The notes beneath the pieces were generated by a model. The model was not told the DNA's origin, made no database searches, and worked only from the letters and a program-made list of their open reading frames with translations. From NCBI GenBank assembly GCA_001798135.1, contig MGRJ01000023.1:62001-126000 (forward strand): a stretch of DNA of 64,000 nucleotides. The letters run 5' to 3'. Positions within the stretch are counted from its first letter, which is position 1. Each line of letters begins with the position of its first letter. The stretch comes from Deltaproteobacteria bacterium RIFCSPHIGHO2_02_FULL_40_28. GTDB taxonomy: Bacteria; UBA10199; 2-12-FULL-40-28. Below, piece after piece: positions 8,883 to 16,509 of this stretch. A program made the position numbers and the translations under genes.

Positions 8883-10379
8883 ATGATGGATGTTTTGATT
8901 TACAAAAAAATATTTTTTTCGGGTTTGCCCATTTGGATTTTACTAGCAGGCGGGCTTATTGTTTTGTTGGTAGATGCTTTTATCAAAAACAATCGTGAAA
9001 TTGTTTTTTATCTTGGTCTTATTTCTTTTGCTGTGTCTATTGCTTTTGTTTTTAAACGCTGGGTGACTTCTGATTTTGTGCCTGTTGATTTTCTTACTTT
9101 TGATCGATTAAGTTATTTTTTTATTCTTTTAGTGATGCTTACTGGTTTTTTAAGCCTTTTAAATTCTCATGGATATTTAAAAAGTGGAATCAATGATGAT
9201 GACGAAGTGATTTTAACCACGATGCCAGCTGCTTTTGTCAGTTTGATTATTTTTTGTGTGGTTGGACAAATTTTTCTTTTTGCATCTGATCATCTCATTG
9301 TTAATTTTATAGGCTTAGAATGTCTTTCTTTAGGAACTTATGCCTTGGTAGGATCACGCAGACAAGATGCTCGTTCTAATGAAGCTGCTATTAAATATTA
9401 TGTAACAGGCAGTTTGGCCTCGGCAGTTATTCTTTATGGTATTGTTCTTTTGTATGCCTCTTATGGTACCCTTCGTTTGGATGAACTTGCTCAAATTAAA
9501 TCGGCATCTTCCTTGGGGCCTGTTTTTCCTCGTGTGGCCATGTCTCTTATTTTAGTTGGTTTCTTTTTTAAGGTTTCTTTGGTGCCCTTTCATTTTTGGA
9601 CTCCTGATGTTTATGAAGGAGCCCCCACACCCGTAACAGGTTTTATGACTTCGGCAGTTAAAATTGCCAGTTTTGCTTTTTTAATCAGACTTCTTAATTC
9701 CATCCATTTTTTTGGGGATCAAAAACTGGTTTCTATTTTAGCTTTTTTGGCAGGGCTCACCATGGTGATTGGAAATTTGGGAGCTTTAGTCCAGGATAAT
9801 TTAAAACGGATGTTGGCTTATTCTTCTATTGCCCATGCAGGCTATATTCTTTTGGGAATGGTTGCTTGTTATGAAGGGAGTGTTTTTAATGTTTCTTTGG
9901 CTATGCCTGTTTTATTTTACCTGCTCACCTATCTTTTTTCAGTATTAGGGGCTTTTGGTGTTTTATCAGTGATGATTTGGGATAAAAAAGAGGCTTGTCA
10001 ACTTTCAGATTTAACAGGCATGGGATATACAAGGCCTGTTTTATCTTTTGTCTTTTGTGTTTTTCTTTTTTCACTTTTAGGATTTCCACCAACAGCTGGT
10101 TTCTTGGGGAAATATTCACTTTTTAGTCTGGCTATTCAAAAGGGTTACTTAGGTTTGGCTATTTTAGGAATGGTGACCTCTGTTATTTCTGCAGCTTATT
10201 ATATCAGGCCATTAGTTTATCTCTATTTTAAGGGAGAGCCAGGCCGTGCTCCCATAACCTTAGTTACTTTTCCAGCCATGTTTGCCTTGGTTTTTTGTTT
10301 TTTAATGGTTTTATACCTGGGTTTAATTCCTACAACTTATCTCAAAATGGCCTTTGTAGCCTTGGGGATTCTTTCATAG
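8883..10379 (+). CDS. nuoN: NADH-quinone oxidoreductase subunit N
   Basis: This 498-residue antiporter-like subunit closes the operon. Evidence is KVSLVPFHFWTPDVYEGAPT near residue 228, LKRMLAYSSIAHAGYILLGM near 310, and the GLECLSLGTYALVG segment near 140 with the conserved glutamate. The start may be either of two tandem ATGs (8883 or 8886). It begins six bases after nuoM. A weak GGGG/CCCC hairpin at 10397-10410 follows, but it is too short to call a terminator. Confidence 0.97.
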   Translation: MMDVLIYKKIFFSGLPIWILLAGGLIVLLVDAFIKNNREIVFYLGLISFAVSIAFVFKRWVTSDFVPVDFLTFDRLSYFFILLVMLTGFLSLLNSHGYLKSGINDDDEVILTTMPAAFVSLIIFCVVGQIFLFASDHLIVNFIGLECLSLGTYALVGSRRQDARSNEAAIKYYVTGSLASAVILYGIVLLYASYGTLRLDELAQIKSASSLGPVFPRVAMSLILVGFFFKVSLVPFHFWTPDVYEGAPTPVTGFMTSAVKIASFAFLIRLLNSIHFFGDQKLVSILAFLAGLTMVIGNLGALVQDNLKRMLAYSSIAHAGYILLGMVACYEGSVFNVSLAMPVLFYLLTYLFSVLGAFGVLSVMIWDKKEACQLSDLTGMGYTRPVLSFVFCVFLFSLLGFPPTAGFLGKYSLFSLAIQKGYLGLAILGMVTSVISAAYYIRPLVYLYFKGEPGRAPITLVTFPAMFALVFCFLMVLYLGLIPTTYLKMAFVALGILS

Positions 10380-10484
10380 TTTTTCTTAAAATTTGAGGGG
10401 TTTTCTCCCCAGCTTGTTTTCAGGGCATGTTTTATCTTAAAAAAACATAATAAAATCAATAAGTTATTTAAATATCAAAAAAGC

Positions 10485-10522
10485 TTGTTTGGCATGGGCA
10501 TTGCAGTTTAAAATAGAGAGGG
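10485..10522 (+). promoter_or_regulatory. Candidate sigma-70 promoter and RBS for the 10527 lipoprotein
   Basis: TTGTTT at 10485-10490 and TAAAAT at 10509-10514 are 18 bp apart, and a strong AGAGAGG Shine-Dalgarno at 10516-10522 lies four bases before the ATG. The -35 match is only partial. If the transcript starts about seven bases after the -10, the Shine-Dalgarno would lie at the extreme 5' end, so the true promoter may be further upstream in this AT-rich stretch. Confidence 0.35.
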
Positions 10523-10526
10523 CGAT

Positions 10527-11048
10527 ATGAAAAAAATCAGTTTTATTTTAATTTTAATTCTAGGGCTTATTGGATGCAATGAATCGAGTGACACAGATGA
10601 TACTACGGCTGTATCAACAGGTGGGAGTACTTCTACTAGTTTGGTGTGTGAGGATGCTTCATTTTCAGATTATTTAGAATTTTGTTCATCCAGAAGTGTG
10701 CTTCGTATTTCTTACAGTTTTTTCCCGGACGGAACAGATTTTAATTTTACTAACCAAACAGCCGCCATTCCTTGTATTTCTGGGAGTGCTTCCAGTGATG
10801 TGAATATTCAGATCTCAGAACCCGAAGATGGTTCATCGTGCGAAGATACCGTTTTAAGTTTTACTGCAACAGATGAGTCTTTTACCTTAGAGGGTATTGT
10901 GGTTCCCATGAGTTCCGAATATACCAAGTTTGAATCAGACTACCAGTTAGTGATTACATCAGCAGGTTTTACACATTCAACTGATGATTCTCTTGTAAAT
11001 GCTGCGGGTGGTAAACTTGAAGATTTTATTACTGCTATTTCGAATTAA
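10527..11048 (+). CDS. Small secreted lipoprotein of unknown function
   Basis: This 173-residue protein begins with a signal sequence and a lipobox (ILGLIGC, lipidated Cys17), so it should be anchored to the outer or inner membrane from the periplasmic side. The mature part starts with an Asp/Ser/Thr-rich linker and contains further cysteines (near residues 33, 44, 84 and 97) that could form disulfides. I recognise no domain. It stands alone between the nuo operon and a toxin-antitoxin cassette with its own Shine-Dalgarno, so no functional link to either is suggested. Confidence 0.8.
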   Translation: MKKISFILILILGLIGCNESSDTDDTTAVSTGGSTSTSLVCEDASFSDYLEFCSSRSVLRISYSFFPDGTDFNFTNQTAAIPCISGSASSDVNIQISEPEDGSSCEDTVLSFTATDESFTLEGIVVPMSSEYTKFESDYQLVITSAGFTHSTDDSLVNAAGGKLEDFITAISN

Positions 11049-11054
11049 CTACTT

Positions 11055-11072
11055 TTGGTATTTGGTAGGGGC
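11055..11072. repeat. 18-bp direct repeat, left copy flanking brnTA
   Basis: The 18 bp TTGGTATTTGGTAGGGGC occur here and again at 11959-11976, bracketing the brnTA cassette with 904 bp between copies. The last eight bases are the start of the GTAGGGGC palindrome family; here the rest of that palindrome is missing, so this copy looks like a truncated element. Confidence 0.75.
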
Positions 11073-11241
11073 CCTTTCCATCAGCCTTTTCAAACGAATG
11101 GTGTAATCAAAAAACCCAGGTTGTTTTCTTTGGATGGTTTTATTCATCCCGCCTTATACCACATCCCATCCTCGAAATCTACATGAACGTCAAAACGGAT
11201 TGAGATGCAGATGAGAATGTTTAGAATAATGGAGGAAAAGA

Positions 11242-11271
11242 TTGACGTAACTCCAAATTGTAGCTACAATT
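11242..11271 (+). promoter_or_regulatory. brnTA promoter with overlapping palindromic operator
   Basis: TTGACG (11242-11247) and TACAAT (11265-11270) are separated by exactly 17 bp. A perfect 16-bp palindrome, AATTGTAG/CTACAATT (11256-11271), covers the -10 box. This is a suitable position for autorepression by BrnA, which is known to repress its own promoter. The -10 ends only six bases before the GTG start of brnT, so the transcript would begin at or next to the start codon. Confidence 0.7.
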
Positions 11272-11276
11272 AAGTT

Positions 11277-11555
11277 GTGATTTATGAGTGGGATAAAGCC
11301 AAACGGCTTAAAAATATTGCTAAGCATGAGCTTGATTTTGTGGATGCCGATTTAGTGTTTGAATCTTTAGAAAAAGTTACGGTTGAAGTAACACGGGCTA
11401 TAGATAAAGAAATCCGCTATGCTGATTTTGCTAAAGTAAAAGGAAAGATTCTAAAATTTGTTTATACTATGCGAAAAAAACGAATTCGATGTATTTCATT
11501 CCGAATAGCCAGTCAAAATGAAAGGAAGTGTTATGAAAAAGCCAAAAATAGTTAG
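11277..11555 (+). CDS. brnT: BrnT family ribonuclease toxin
   Basis: This 92-residue DUF497 protein is the toxin of a type II toxin-antitoxin pair; characterised BrnT is a RelE-like ribonuclease that halts translation. The family pattern is clear: an N-terminal YEWDKAKRLKNIAKHELDF, then YADF..VKGKILKFVYTMRKKRIRCISFRIASQNE and a C-terminal basic YEKA. The start is GTG at 11277, with no Shine-Dalgarno and a -10 box ending at 11270, which points to leaderless translation. The downstream antitoxin start lies inside its 3' end, the usual brnT-brnA order. Confidence 0.9.
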   Translation: MIYEWDKAKRLKNIAKHELDFVDADLVFESLEKVTVEVTRAIDKEIRYADFAKVKGKILKFVYTMRKKRIRCISFRIASQNERKCYEKAKNS

Positions 11556-11856
11556 ATACTCAAGTAAGGGACTTAAGAAATTACGTCAACTGGGGAAAAG
11601 TGCCACTAACTGGTCCCGAGTTATTGATATGGAGGATAAAAATATCGATTTTTCAGATTCACCAGAAATCCCCCCTGATGTTTTTATTCGATGTCTTGTG
11701 CAAAAAGGCTTGAGAACTACTAGATCTCAAAAATCTCAATTGACCCTTCGAATTGACGAAGATGTACTCAAATGGTTTAAGTCCCAAGGGCATGGATATC
11801 AAACACGGATTAATGCTCTTCTTAAGGCATATAAAGAGGCTCACCGGCCTGCTTAA
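11533..11856 (+). CDS. brnA: BrnA family antitoxin and repressor
   Basis: I start this 108-residue protein at ATG 11533, which has AAGGAAG five bases upstream; an in-frame ATG at 11518 is less well placed. BrnA neutralises BrnT and represses the operon. The C-terminal half carries the family signature LTLRIDEDVLKWFKSQGHGYQTRINALLKAY, a ribbon-helix-helix-like DNA-binding fold, and the N-terminal half (YSSKGLKKLRQLGKSATNW) matches the toxin-neutralising region. It overlaps the brnT end by 23 bp, implying coupled translation. Confidence 0.92.
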   Translation: MKKPKIVRYSSKGLKKLRQLGKSATNWSRVIDMEDKNIDFSDSPEIPPDVFIRCLVQKGLRTTRSQKSQLTLRIDEDVLKWFKSQGHGYQTRINALLKAYKEAHRPA

Positions 11857-11958
11857 AACTGCCGGGAGACACCGTTCCCTCAAATATGCCCCAGGGTTCA
11901 ACTTTTATGCCTCTACAGGCCTACCTTTGCGAAGCAAAGTCGGGAATTACTTTTTGTA

Positions 11959-11976
11959 TTGGTATTTGGTAGGGGC
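11959..11976. repeat. 18-bp direct repeat, right copy flanking brnTA
   Basis: This is the second exact copy of TTGGTATTTGGTAGGGGC (first at 11055-11072). Here it runs into a complete GTAGGGGCAC palindrome, so this copy adjoins an intact repeat element. Confidence 0.75.
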
Positions 11977-11996
11977 ACGGGGCAAAGTGCCCCTAC
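11969..11996. repeat. REP-like palindromic element downstream of brnTA
   Basis: Ten-base arms GTAGGGGCAC and GTGCCCCTAC are separated by an 8-base loop, 28 bp in total, the same overall length and arms as the nuoE-end element at 575-602. It lies between brnA and the convergent rhomboid gene and could also end transcription from either side. The 205 bp gap around it shows no coding potential. Confidence 0.85.
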
Positions 11997-12061
11997 TTTG
12001 TTGTATTCTCAAAAAACAATAACTTAAAAATGTAAGTGTTACAAACAAGGGCATAGGCTTC

Positions 12062-12931
12062 TTATCGTTTCTTTTTAAAAAAGGTTGCTTTGGAACTTAC
12101 ATACCCCCAAGCCATTCCAGTTGCAAGCCCTGCCCCATGAACGGTATTAGCCACAGGGCCCATAAGTCCGGTTAAACAAATTACAAACCAAACCAGCATC
12201 ATGATGACAATAGAGGGGTTAATCTTCATTCCATAAGCAGGGTCACACTTACCTCGAATCCAAAAAAAGCCTAAAAACCCATACACAACGCCTGAAAGCC
12301 CTCCAAAAGCAGGGCCGCTGACAAAGTATTGGGCTGTATTGGATATTCCAGCAATAACAAGCACTAAGGTTAAAAAGTAAATTGAACCATGGCGATTTTC
12401 AAGGGCTCCCCCCAAATCCTTGAGCCACAAGAGATTAAAGACAATATGAAGGAGTCCAAAATGAAGAAAAATAGGAGTAAACAGTCTCCAAATTTGGCCT
12501 GTCATAATTTCAGGAGGAAGAGAAATAACACCACTTTGGGGAACGTAGCGGCTGTAAAATAAAAATTCTACCAAATCAACACGATGGCCCAGTTGGCTGA
12601 CAAGGGCTATTCCAAAGGAGGCAATGGCCATGGTTAAGCCAATAGGTCCTAAATCAAGTAATTGTTTTCTTTTCCAAAGAAATAAAGTGTGTTTTTTTCT
12701 TTGAGGAAGTGGCCGTTTTATTTTTTGAGGAATGAAAACAGGTTGTGGTATCCCTTGTTTAAATTGATCCAAAAGATTTTGGGCGGTTTCAATTTCTGCC
12801 TCATTATAAATCCAAACAGGATAGCCTTCACTGGTTGGTTCACCAATATGATGCTCAATGCCCCTTTGCCCAAGCCAGGCACTAAAGCCAGCAGCCTCTT
12901 TAGCTTCTGGGATGATGGCAATTTTTCTCAT
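12062..12931 (-). CDS. Rhomboid family intramembrane serine protease (GlpG-like)
   Basis: This 289-residue membrane protease should cleave transmembrane substrates within the inner membrane. The catalytic serine lies in GGLSGVVYGFLG near residue 205, and the catalytic histidine in NTVHGAGLATGMAWG near residue 264, giving the Ser-His dyad. About six hydrophobic helices are present. The first 70 residues form a soluble domain (MRKIAIIPEAKEAAGFSAWL and VWIYNEAEIETAQNLL) resembling the cytoplasmic N-terminal domain of E. coli GlpG. It is the last gene of a minus-strand operon and overlaps the end of the aminotransferase gene by 4 bp (ATGA). Confidence 0.92.
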   Translation of the reverse strand: MRKIAIIPEAKEAAGFSAWLGQRGIEHHIGEPTSEGYPVWIYNEAEIETAQNLLDQFKQGIPQPVFIPQKIKRPLPQRKKHTLFLWKRKQLLDLGPIGLTMAIASFGIALVSQLGHRVDLVEFLFYSRYVPQSGVISLPPEIMTGQIWRLFTPIFLHFGLLHIVFNLLWLKDLGGALENRHGSIYFLTLVLVIAGISNTAQYFVSGPAFGGLSGVVYGFLGFFWIRGKCDPAYGMKINPSIVIMMLVWFVICLTGLMGPVANTVHGAGLATGMAWGYVSSKATFFKKKR

Positions 12932-14127
12932 GAGGTAAGTTTACCAGCAGCTCTTTGAATTCTTTTCAAGCCTTCCTCAATATTTTTTAAAGAAGAGGCA
13001 TAGGAAAGTCGCATGTAATCTTTGGCTCCAAAGCCTTCACCCGGGACCACAACTACTTTTTCATCTTGAAGTAAATAATTGGCAAAACTATCAGCTGACT
13101 CAATCAAACCATGCTGAGGTGTTTTTTTGCCGTAAAGTCCTTGAATGTTAGGAAAAACATAAAAGGCTCCTTGCGGCTTAAAACAACAAATTCCAGGTAT
13201 TGCATTAAGCCCATCGACAATCATATCACGGCGTTTCTCAAATTCTGAAACCATTTTAGCAATAAAATTTTGGGAGCCCTTAAAGGCTTCTACACAGGCT
13301 TTTTGAGTAATGGAGCAAACATTTGATGTAACCTGGCCTTGAACCTTAGCCATTGCCGCAATAATTTTTTCTGGTCCTGCTGCATAACCCATTCTCCAAC
13401 CCGTCATCGAATAAGCCTTGGAAGCCCCATTAACAATCAGAGTTAATTCTTTCATGGCAGGAGAAAGAGAAGCAATGCTTACATGTTTAAAGCCATTGTA
13501 GACAATTTTGTCATAAATTTCATCAGCAATGCAGAAAATTTTGTGTTTTTCTAAAACCTTGGCTAAATTTAAAAGTTCATCACGGCTATACGCTGTGCCT
13601 GTTGGGTTGGAAGGAGTGTTTAAAATAAAAGCTTTTGTTTTTTGAGTGATGGCTTTTTCTAATTGTTCTGGCAAAATTTTAAAATGAGTTTGATCTGTGG
13701 TTTCAACAAAAATAGGTTGTGCATCATTTAAAAGCACTTGATCTGGATAGCTTACCCAATAAGGTGCCGGAATAATTACTTCATCTCCTTCTTCAAAAAG
13801 AACCTGGGCAATATTGTAGAGGGAATGTTTGCCTCCATTAGAAATTAAAATTTCTTGTTTGGAATAATTGATTTCCAAATCTGTTTTGATTTTATGAATA
13901 ATTGCTTCTTTGAGTTCATCAATGCCACCAACAGCTGTATACTTTGTAAATCCATTTTTAATGGCATCAATGGCTGCTTGTTTGATGTTATCGGGTGTGT
14001 CAAAATCAGGTTCACCCGCCCCAAAACTAACAACGTCTATTCCTTGTGCCTTTAAGGTTGCAGCTTGTGCTGTAATAGCCAAGGTAGGAGATGGTTTGAT
14101 GCGTTGAACTCTTTTACTTAAATTCAT
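12928..14127 (-). CDS. Aspartate aminotransferase (class I/II, PLP)
   Basis: This 399-residue fold-type I aminotransferase probably interconverts aspartate and oxaloacetate with 2-oxoglutarate/glutamate. Visible features are AGEPDFDTPDNIK near residue 37, the substrate/PLP segment NTPSNPTGTAYSRDEL near 170, the cofactor aspartate in CIADEIYDKI near 200, and the Schiff-base lysine in NGASKAYSMTGWRMGYAAGP near 235. The sequence is of the bacterial AspAT Ib type (aatA/aspC-like); prephenate aminotransferase activity also occurs in this group and cannot be ruled out. It lies nine bases after coaD in the same operon. Confidence 0.93.
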   Translation of the reverse strand: MNLSKRVQRIKPSPTLAITAQAATLKAQGIDVVSFGAGEPDFDTPDNIKQAAIDAIKNGFTKYTAVGGIDELKEAIIHKIKTDLEINYSKQEILISNGGKHSLYNIAQVLFEEGDEVIIPAPYWVSYPDQVLLNDAQPIFVETTDQTHFKILPEQLEKAITQKTKAFILNTPSNPTGTAYSRDELLNLAKVLEKHKIFCIADEIYDKIVYNGFKHVSIASLSPAMKELTLIVNGASKAYSMTGWRMGYAAGPEKIIAAMAKVQGQVTSNVCSITQKACVEAFKGSQNFIAKMVSEFEKRRDMIVDGLNAIPGICCFKPQGAFYVFPNIQGLYGKKTPQHGLIESADSFANYLLQDEKVVVVPGEGFGAKDYMRLSYASSLKNIEEGLKRIQRAAGKLTS

Positions 14128-14136
14128 GATTTAAAA

Positions 14137-14640
14137 TTAATTTTTTTGAGTTAATTCAGTTTTTAATTTTTCACGGAGTTTTTTTTCTACAAAGGGGTGG
14201 ATCATGCTTTTTCCTGACCCACCAAAAGAAATCACTTCCTTGATAATAGAAGAAGAAATGTGAGAAAAGCGGCCTTCTGTCATCATAAAAATAGTTTCAA
14301 AACCAGGATAAAGTATGCGATTTGCCAAAGACATTTGTAATTCATATTCATAGTCTGAAACAGTACGTATGCCACGCAGGATGGTATTGATCTTTTTCTT
14401 TTTACAATAATCCACCAACAGGCCTTCGAAAGAATCGATTTCTACATTGGCATGTTTTTTAAGGAGCTCAGAGAGCATATTTACTCTTTCATTGGGATCA
14501 AAAATAGTTTTTTTAGAACGATTAATGGCTACCGCAACGGTAATATGGTCGAAAATTTCCAAACCTCTTTCGATGATATTAATATGACCATCAGTAGGAG
14601 GGTCAAAGGAACCTGGGCATATAACAGAGTGTTGTGTCAT
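14137..14640 (-). CDS. coaD: Phosphopantetheine adenylyltransferase
   Basis: This 167-residue enzyme catalyses the penultimate step of coenzyme A synthesis, adenylating 4'-phosphopantetheine. It shows the nucleotidyltransferase motif CPGSFDPPTDGHINII (T/HxGH) at residues 9-24, RGIRTVSDYEYELQMSLANR near 90, and the C-terminal HISSSIIKEV in place of the common ISSTxxR. Length is standard. It follows rsmD by eight bases, a conserved rsmD-coaD pairing in many bacteria. Confidence 0.97.
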   Translation of the reverse strand: MTQHSVICPGSFDPPTDGHINIIERGLEIFDHITVAVAINRSKKTIFDPNERVNMLSELLKKHANVEIDSFEGLLVDYCKKKKINTILRGIRTVSDYEYELQMSLANRILYPGFETIFMMTEGRFSHISSSIIKEVISFGGSGKSMIHPFVEKKLREKLKTELTQKN

Positions 14641-14648
14641 AGGATATT

Positions 14649-15200
14649 TTAAACCCTTTCAATTTTTTTCAAAAAACTCACCAAGGTTTGGCCATATTTT
14701 CTTTGATCCACAGTTTTAAAGCCTTGATAAGAAGGCACTTCCCGCGGCGAGTGTTCTATAATGATCGTACTTCCAGCGTCAACGAGATTATTGGAGGCTA
14801 AACCAGCTAGGCTTACATTAATTAAATTGCGATCGTAAGGGGGATCAATAAAAACTTCATCAAATTGGTTTATTTGTTTTTTAATTTGCCTTAAAACAGA
14901 TGGGATAAGCCCCTTTATAATTAAACATTGGGGCAAAAAATCAAGTTTTTGGGCATTAGTTTTTAAAATTTTGATCGATTGATCTAAGGTATCCACGAAA
15001 ACACATTGCCCCGCCCCACGGCTTAAGCCTTCAAAACCCAGACTTCCTGATCCTGCAAACAAATCGAGTAAGATATGATTTTCTATATCTCCTAAAATAT
15101 TAAAAATGGCTCCGCGAACCTTTTCTGTGGCCGGACGAACAAGAGCACTTTTAGGAAATTTAAGCAGGAGACCGCCCTTGGCCCCCGCAATGATTCTCAT
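14649..15200 (-). CDS. rsmD: 16S rRNA (guanine(966)-N2)-methyltransferase
   Basis: This 183-residue Rossmann-fold methyltransferase modifies G966 of 16S rRNA during 30S assembly. I start at the ATG at 15198-15200 (MRIIAGAKGG), which overlaps the upstream TGA as ATGA; a longer frame exists but lies inside the upstream gene. Family marks are RPATEKVRGAIFNIL, the SAM loop LLDLFAGSGSLGFEGLSRGA and the catalytic FIDPPYD (DPPY). It sits directly before coaD. Confidence 0.96.
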   Translation of the reverse strand: MRIIAGAKGGLLLKFPKSALVRPATEKVRGAIFNILGDIENHILLDLFAGSGSLGFEGLSRGAGQCVFVDTLDQSIKILKTNAQKLDFLPQCLIIKGLIPSVLRQIKKQINQFDEVFIDPPYDRNLINVSLAGLASNNLVDAGSTIIIEHSPREVPSYQGFKTVDQRKYGQTLVSFLKKIERV

Positions 15201-15553
15201 GGGGATAAGCGGCCTTGCAGAACAGAAGCTCCAAGACCAAAAAAGAGAAGTAAAAAGTAAAGTAAGGTGCCCAAACAAGAAAGAGCTGTACCTACAATTC
15301 CCAAAACCATTCCAATCTTTGCTAGGGTTCTGTTGGAAGAATGAATACGTCCAGCGTCTGCTGCTTTTATTTCAGCATGCCCCAAAAAAATGGCGGGGAT
15401 ACCCGTAAAAAAACCACAGCAAGACAAGGAAAGAATCCCCAAAATCAAGGATAACATAGAAGCTGTGCTGGTAGTGACTGGAGGATTAGAAGGGGTAGCA
15501 ACAGAGGGAGTGACAGCAGGGGAATTTTCGTTGTTTTCCATCAAAATATTCAT
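15197..15553 (-). CDS. DUF4190-type small membrane protein
   Basis: This 118-residue protein has a Pro/Thr/Ser-rich N-terminal tail of about 30 residues and two hydrophobic helices, with SLILGILSLSCCGFFTGIPAI and GHAEIKAADAGR between them, the pattern of DUF4190 proteins. No enzymatic residues are evident and its role is unknown; such proteins are often found as small inner-membrane proteins. The stop overlaps the rsmD start by 4 bp, so it heads the rsmD-coaD-aminotransferase-rhomboid operon. The start could also be the ATG four codons in. Confidence 0.75.
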   Translation of the reverse strand: MNILMENNENSPAVTPSVATPSNPPVTTSTASMLSLILGILSLSCCGFFTGIPAIFLGHAEIKAADAGRIHSSNRTLAKIGMVLGIVGTALSCLGTLLYFLLLFFGLGASVLQGRLSP

Positions 15554-15639
15554 ACCATATTTTCAAGCTTTGAGAAGTAGTTTAATTTTGTTTGACCTTA
15601 TTGCCCCATCTGCTAGATCCCCCTTTCCAAGGAGTATTT

Positions 15640-16509
15640 ATGGTACGAAGCATTTTAGGTGGCTTGTTTCTTTTCTTTTTCTGTTTTTCTTTTTCTGTTC
15701 AGGCCGAAAATACTTACATTTACCGTCAAAAAATTAATTGGGTTAAATTAGATAAAGCGGATCCCAAAGATGTACCCCTAGGCTCTCTTAAACACCCCTA
15801 TACAAGCGTTTCTACCGAGGAAATGGAGGCCATGCTGCTCTCCATCAAGATAGCAAAACGCTACGCTCTTAAAAAAACTGTAGAATCCGTGGATGTTTTT
15901 AATTCTTGGGAAGCCAGAAGATACGCTCCTTTTTTAGTTGAGGGCTTAGCCAAGGTTGATCCAGACCATGTAATTAACTTTGCACTGATTCATAAGCGTC
16001 CTGCTTTTATTCTCCAAAATGATTACATCACAATGGGAAATGTATGGGCCGATAGCGAAGGAATTCATTTTCAATTTACCAAACTTTTTGCCAAAATTTC
16101 TGGTGATTATGAAGCCTCAGCTCACACAGATAAAACTCTTCGAAAAGTTAAGTCTCAAAGATTAGCTCTAGAAGCAGGCCCGGGACAAAAACTTTCTTAT
16201 TATAGTGCTATGGAAGTTATTATGGATCCTGCGCATAATTTTATTTCGGAAGCCCAAGTAGAGTTAGCCAGAAGGCAAGCAGAAGAAGAAAGTCTTTTGC
16301 AAGGGAAGGCTGCAAAGAAGAAAAAAGGAAAGGCTGCTCGGGAGCTTGTTACAGAAGAAGAAAAACAAGAAGCAGCGGACGCAGGCGAAGCTAGTGGTTC
16401 TCAAGATGTAGCTGGTAGATTAAGAGAATTAGAAAAACTAAAAACTGATAAGTTAATTTCAGAACAAGAATATCAAAACCTGCGGAAGAAAATTCTGCAG
16501 GAAATTTAA
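15640..16509 (+). CDS. Secreted protein with SHOCT-like C-terminal segment
   Basis: I start this protein at ATG 15640, which has AAGGAG seven bases upstream, giving about 289 residues. A signal peptide (GGLFLFFFCFSFSVQAEN) predicts export with cleavage after VQA. The middle is an unrecognised alpha/beta domain. A charged, Lys/Glu/Ala-rich linker around residues 210-250 leads to a C-terminal LEKLKTDKLISEQEYQNLRKKIL, which resembles the SHOCT oligomerisation motif. Its 3' end overlaps the convergent peptidase gene by 4 bp. Function unknown. Confidence 0.8.
   Translation: MVRSILGGLFLFFFCFSFSVQAENTYIYRQKINWVKLDKADPKDVPLGSLKHPYTSVSTEEMEAMLLSIKIAKRYALKKTVESVDVFNSWEARRYAPFLVEGLAKVDPDHVINFALIHKRPAFILQNDYITMGNVWADSEGIHFQFTKLFAKISGDYEASAHTDKTLRKVKSQRLALEAGPGQKLSYYSAMEVIMDPAHNFISEAQVELARRQAEEESLLQGKAAKKKKGKAARELVTEEEKQEAADAGEASGSQDVAGRLRELEKLKTDKLISEQEYQNLRKKILQEI

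Noticed and set aside
10397-10410. Possible terminator after nuoN
   Set aside because: Only a four-base GGGG/CCCC stem with no U-run; too weak to call.
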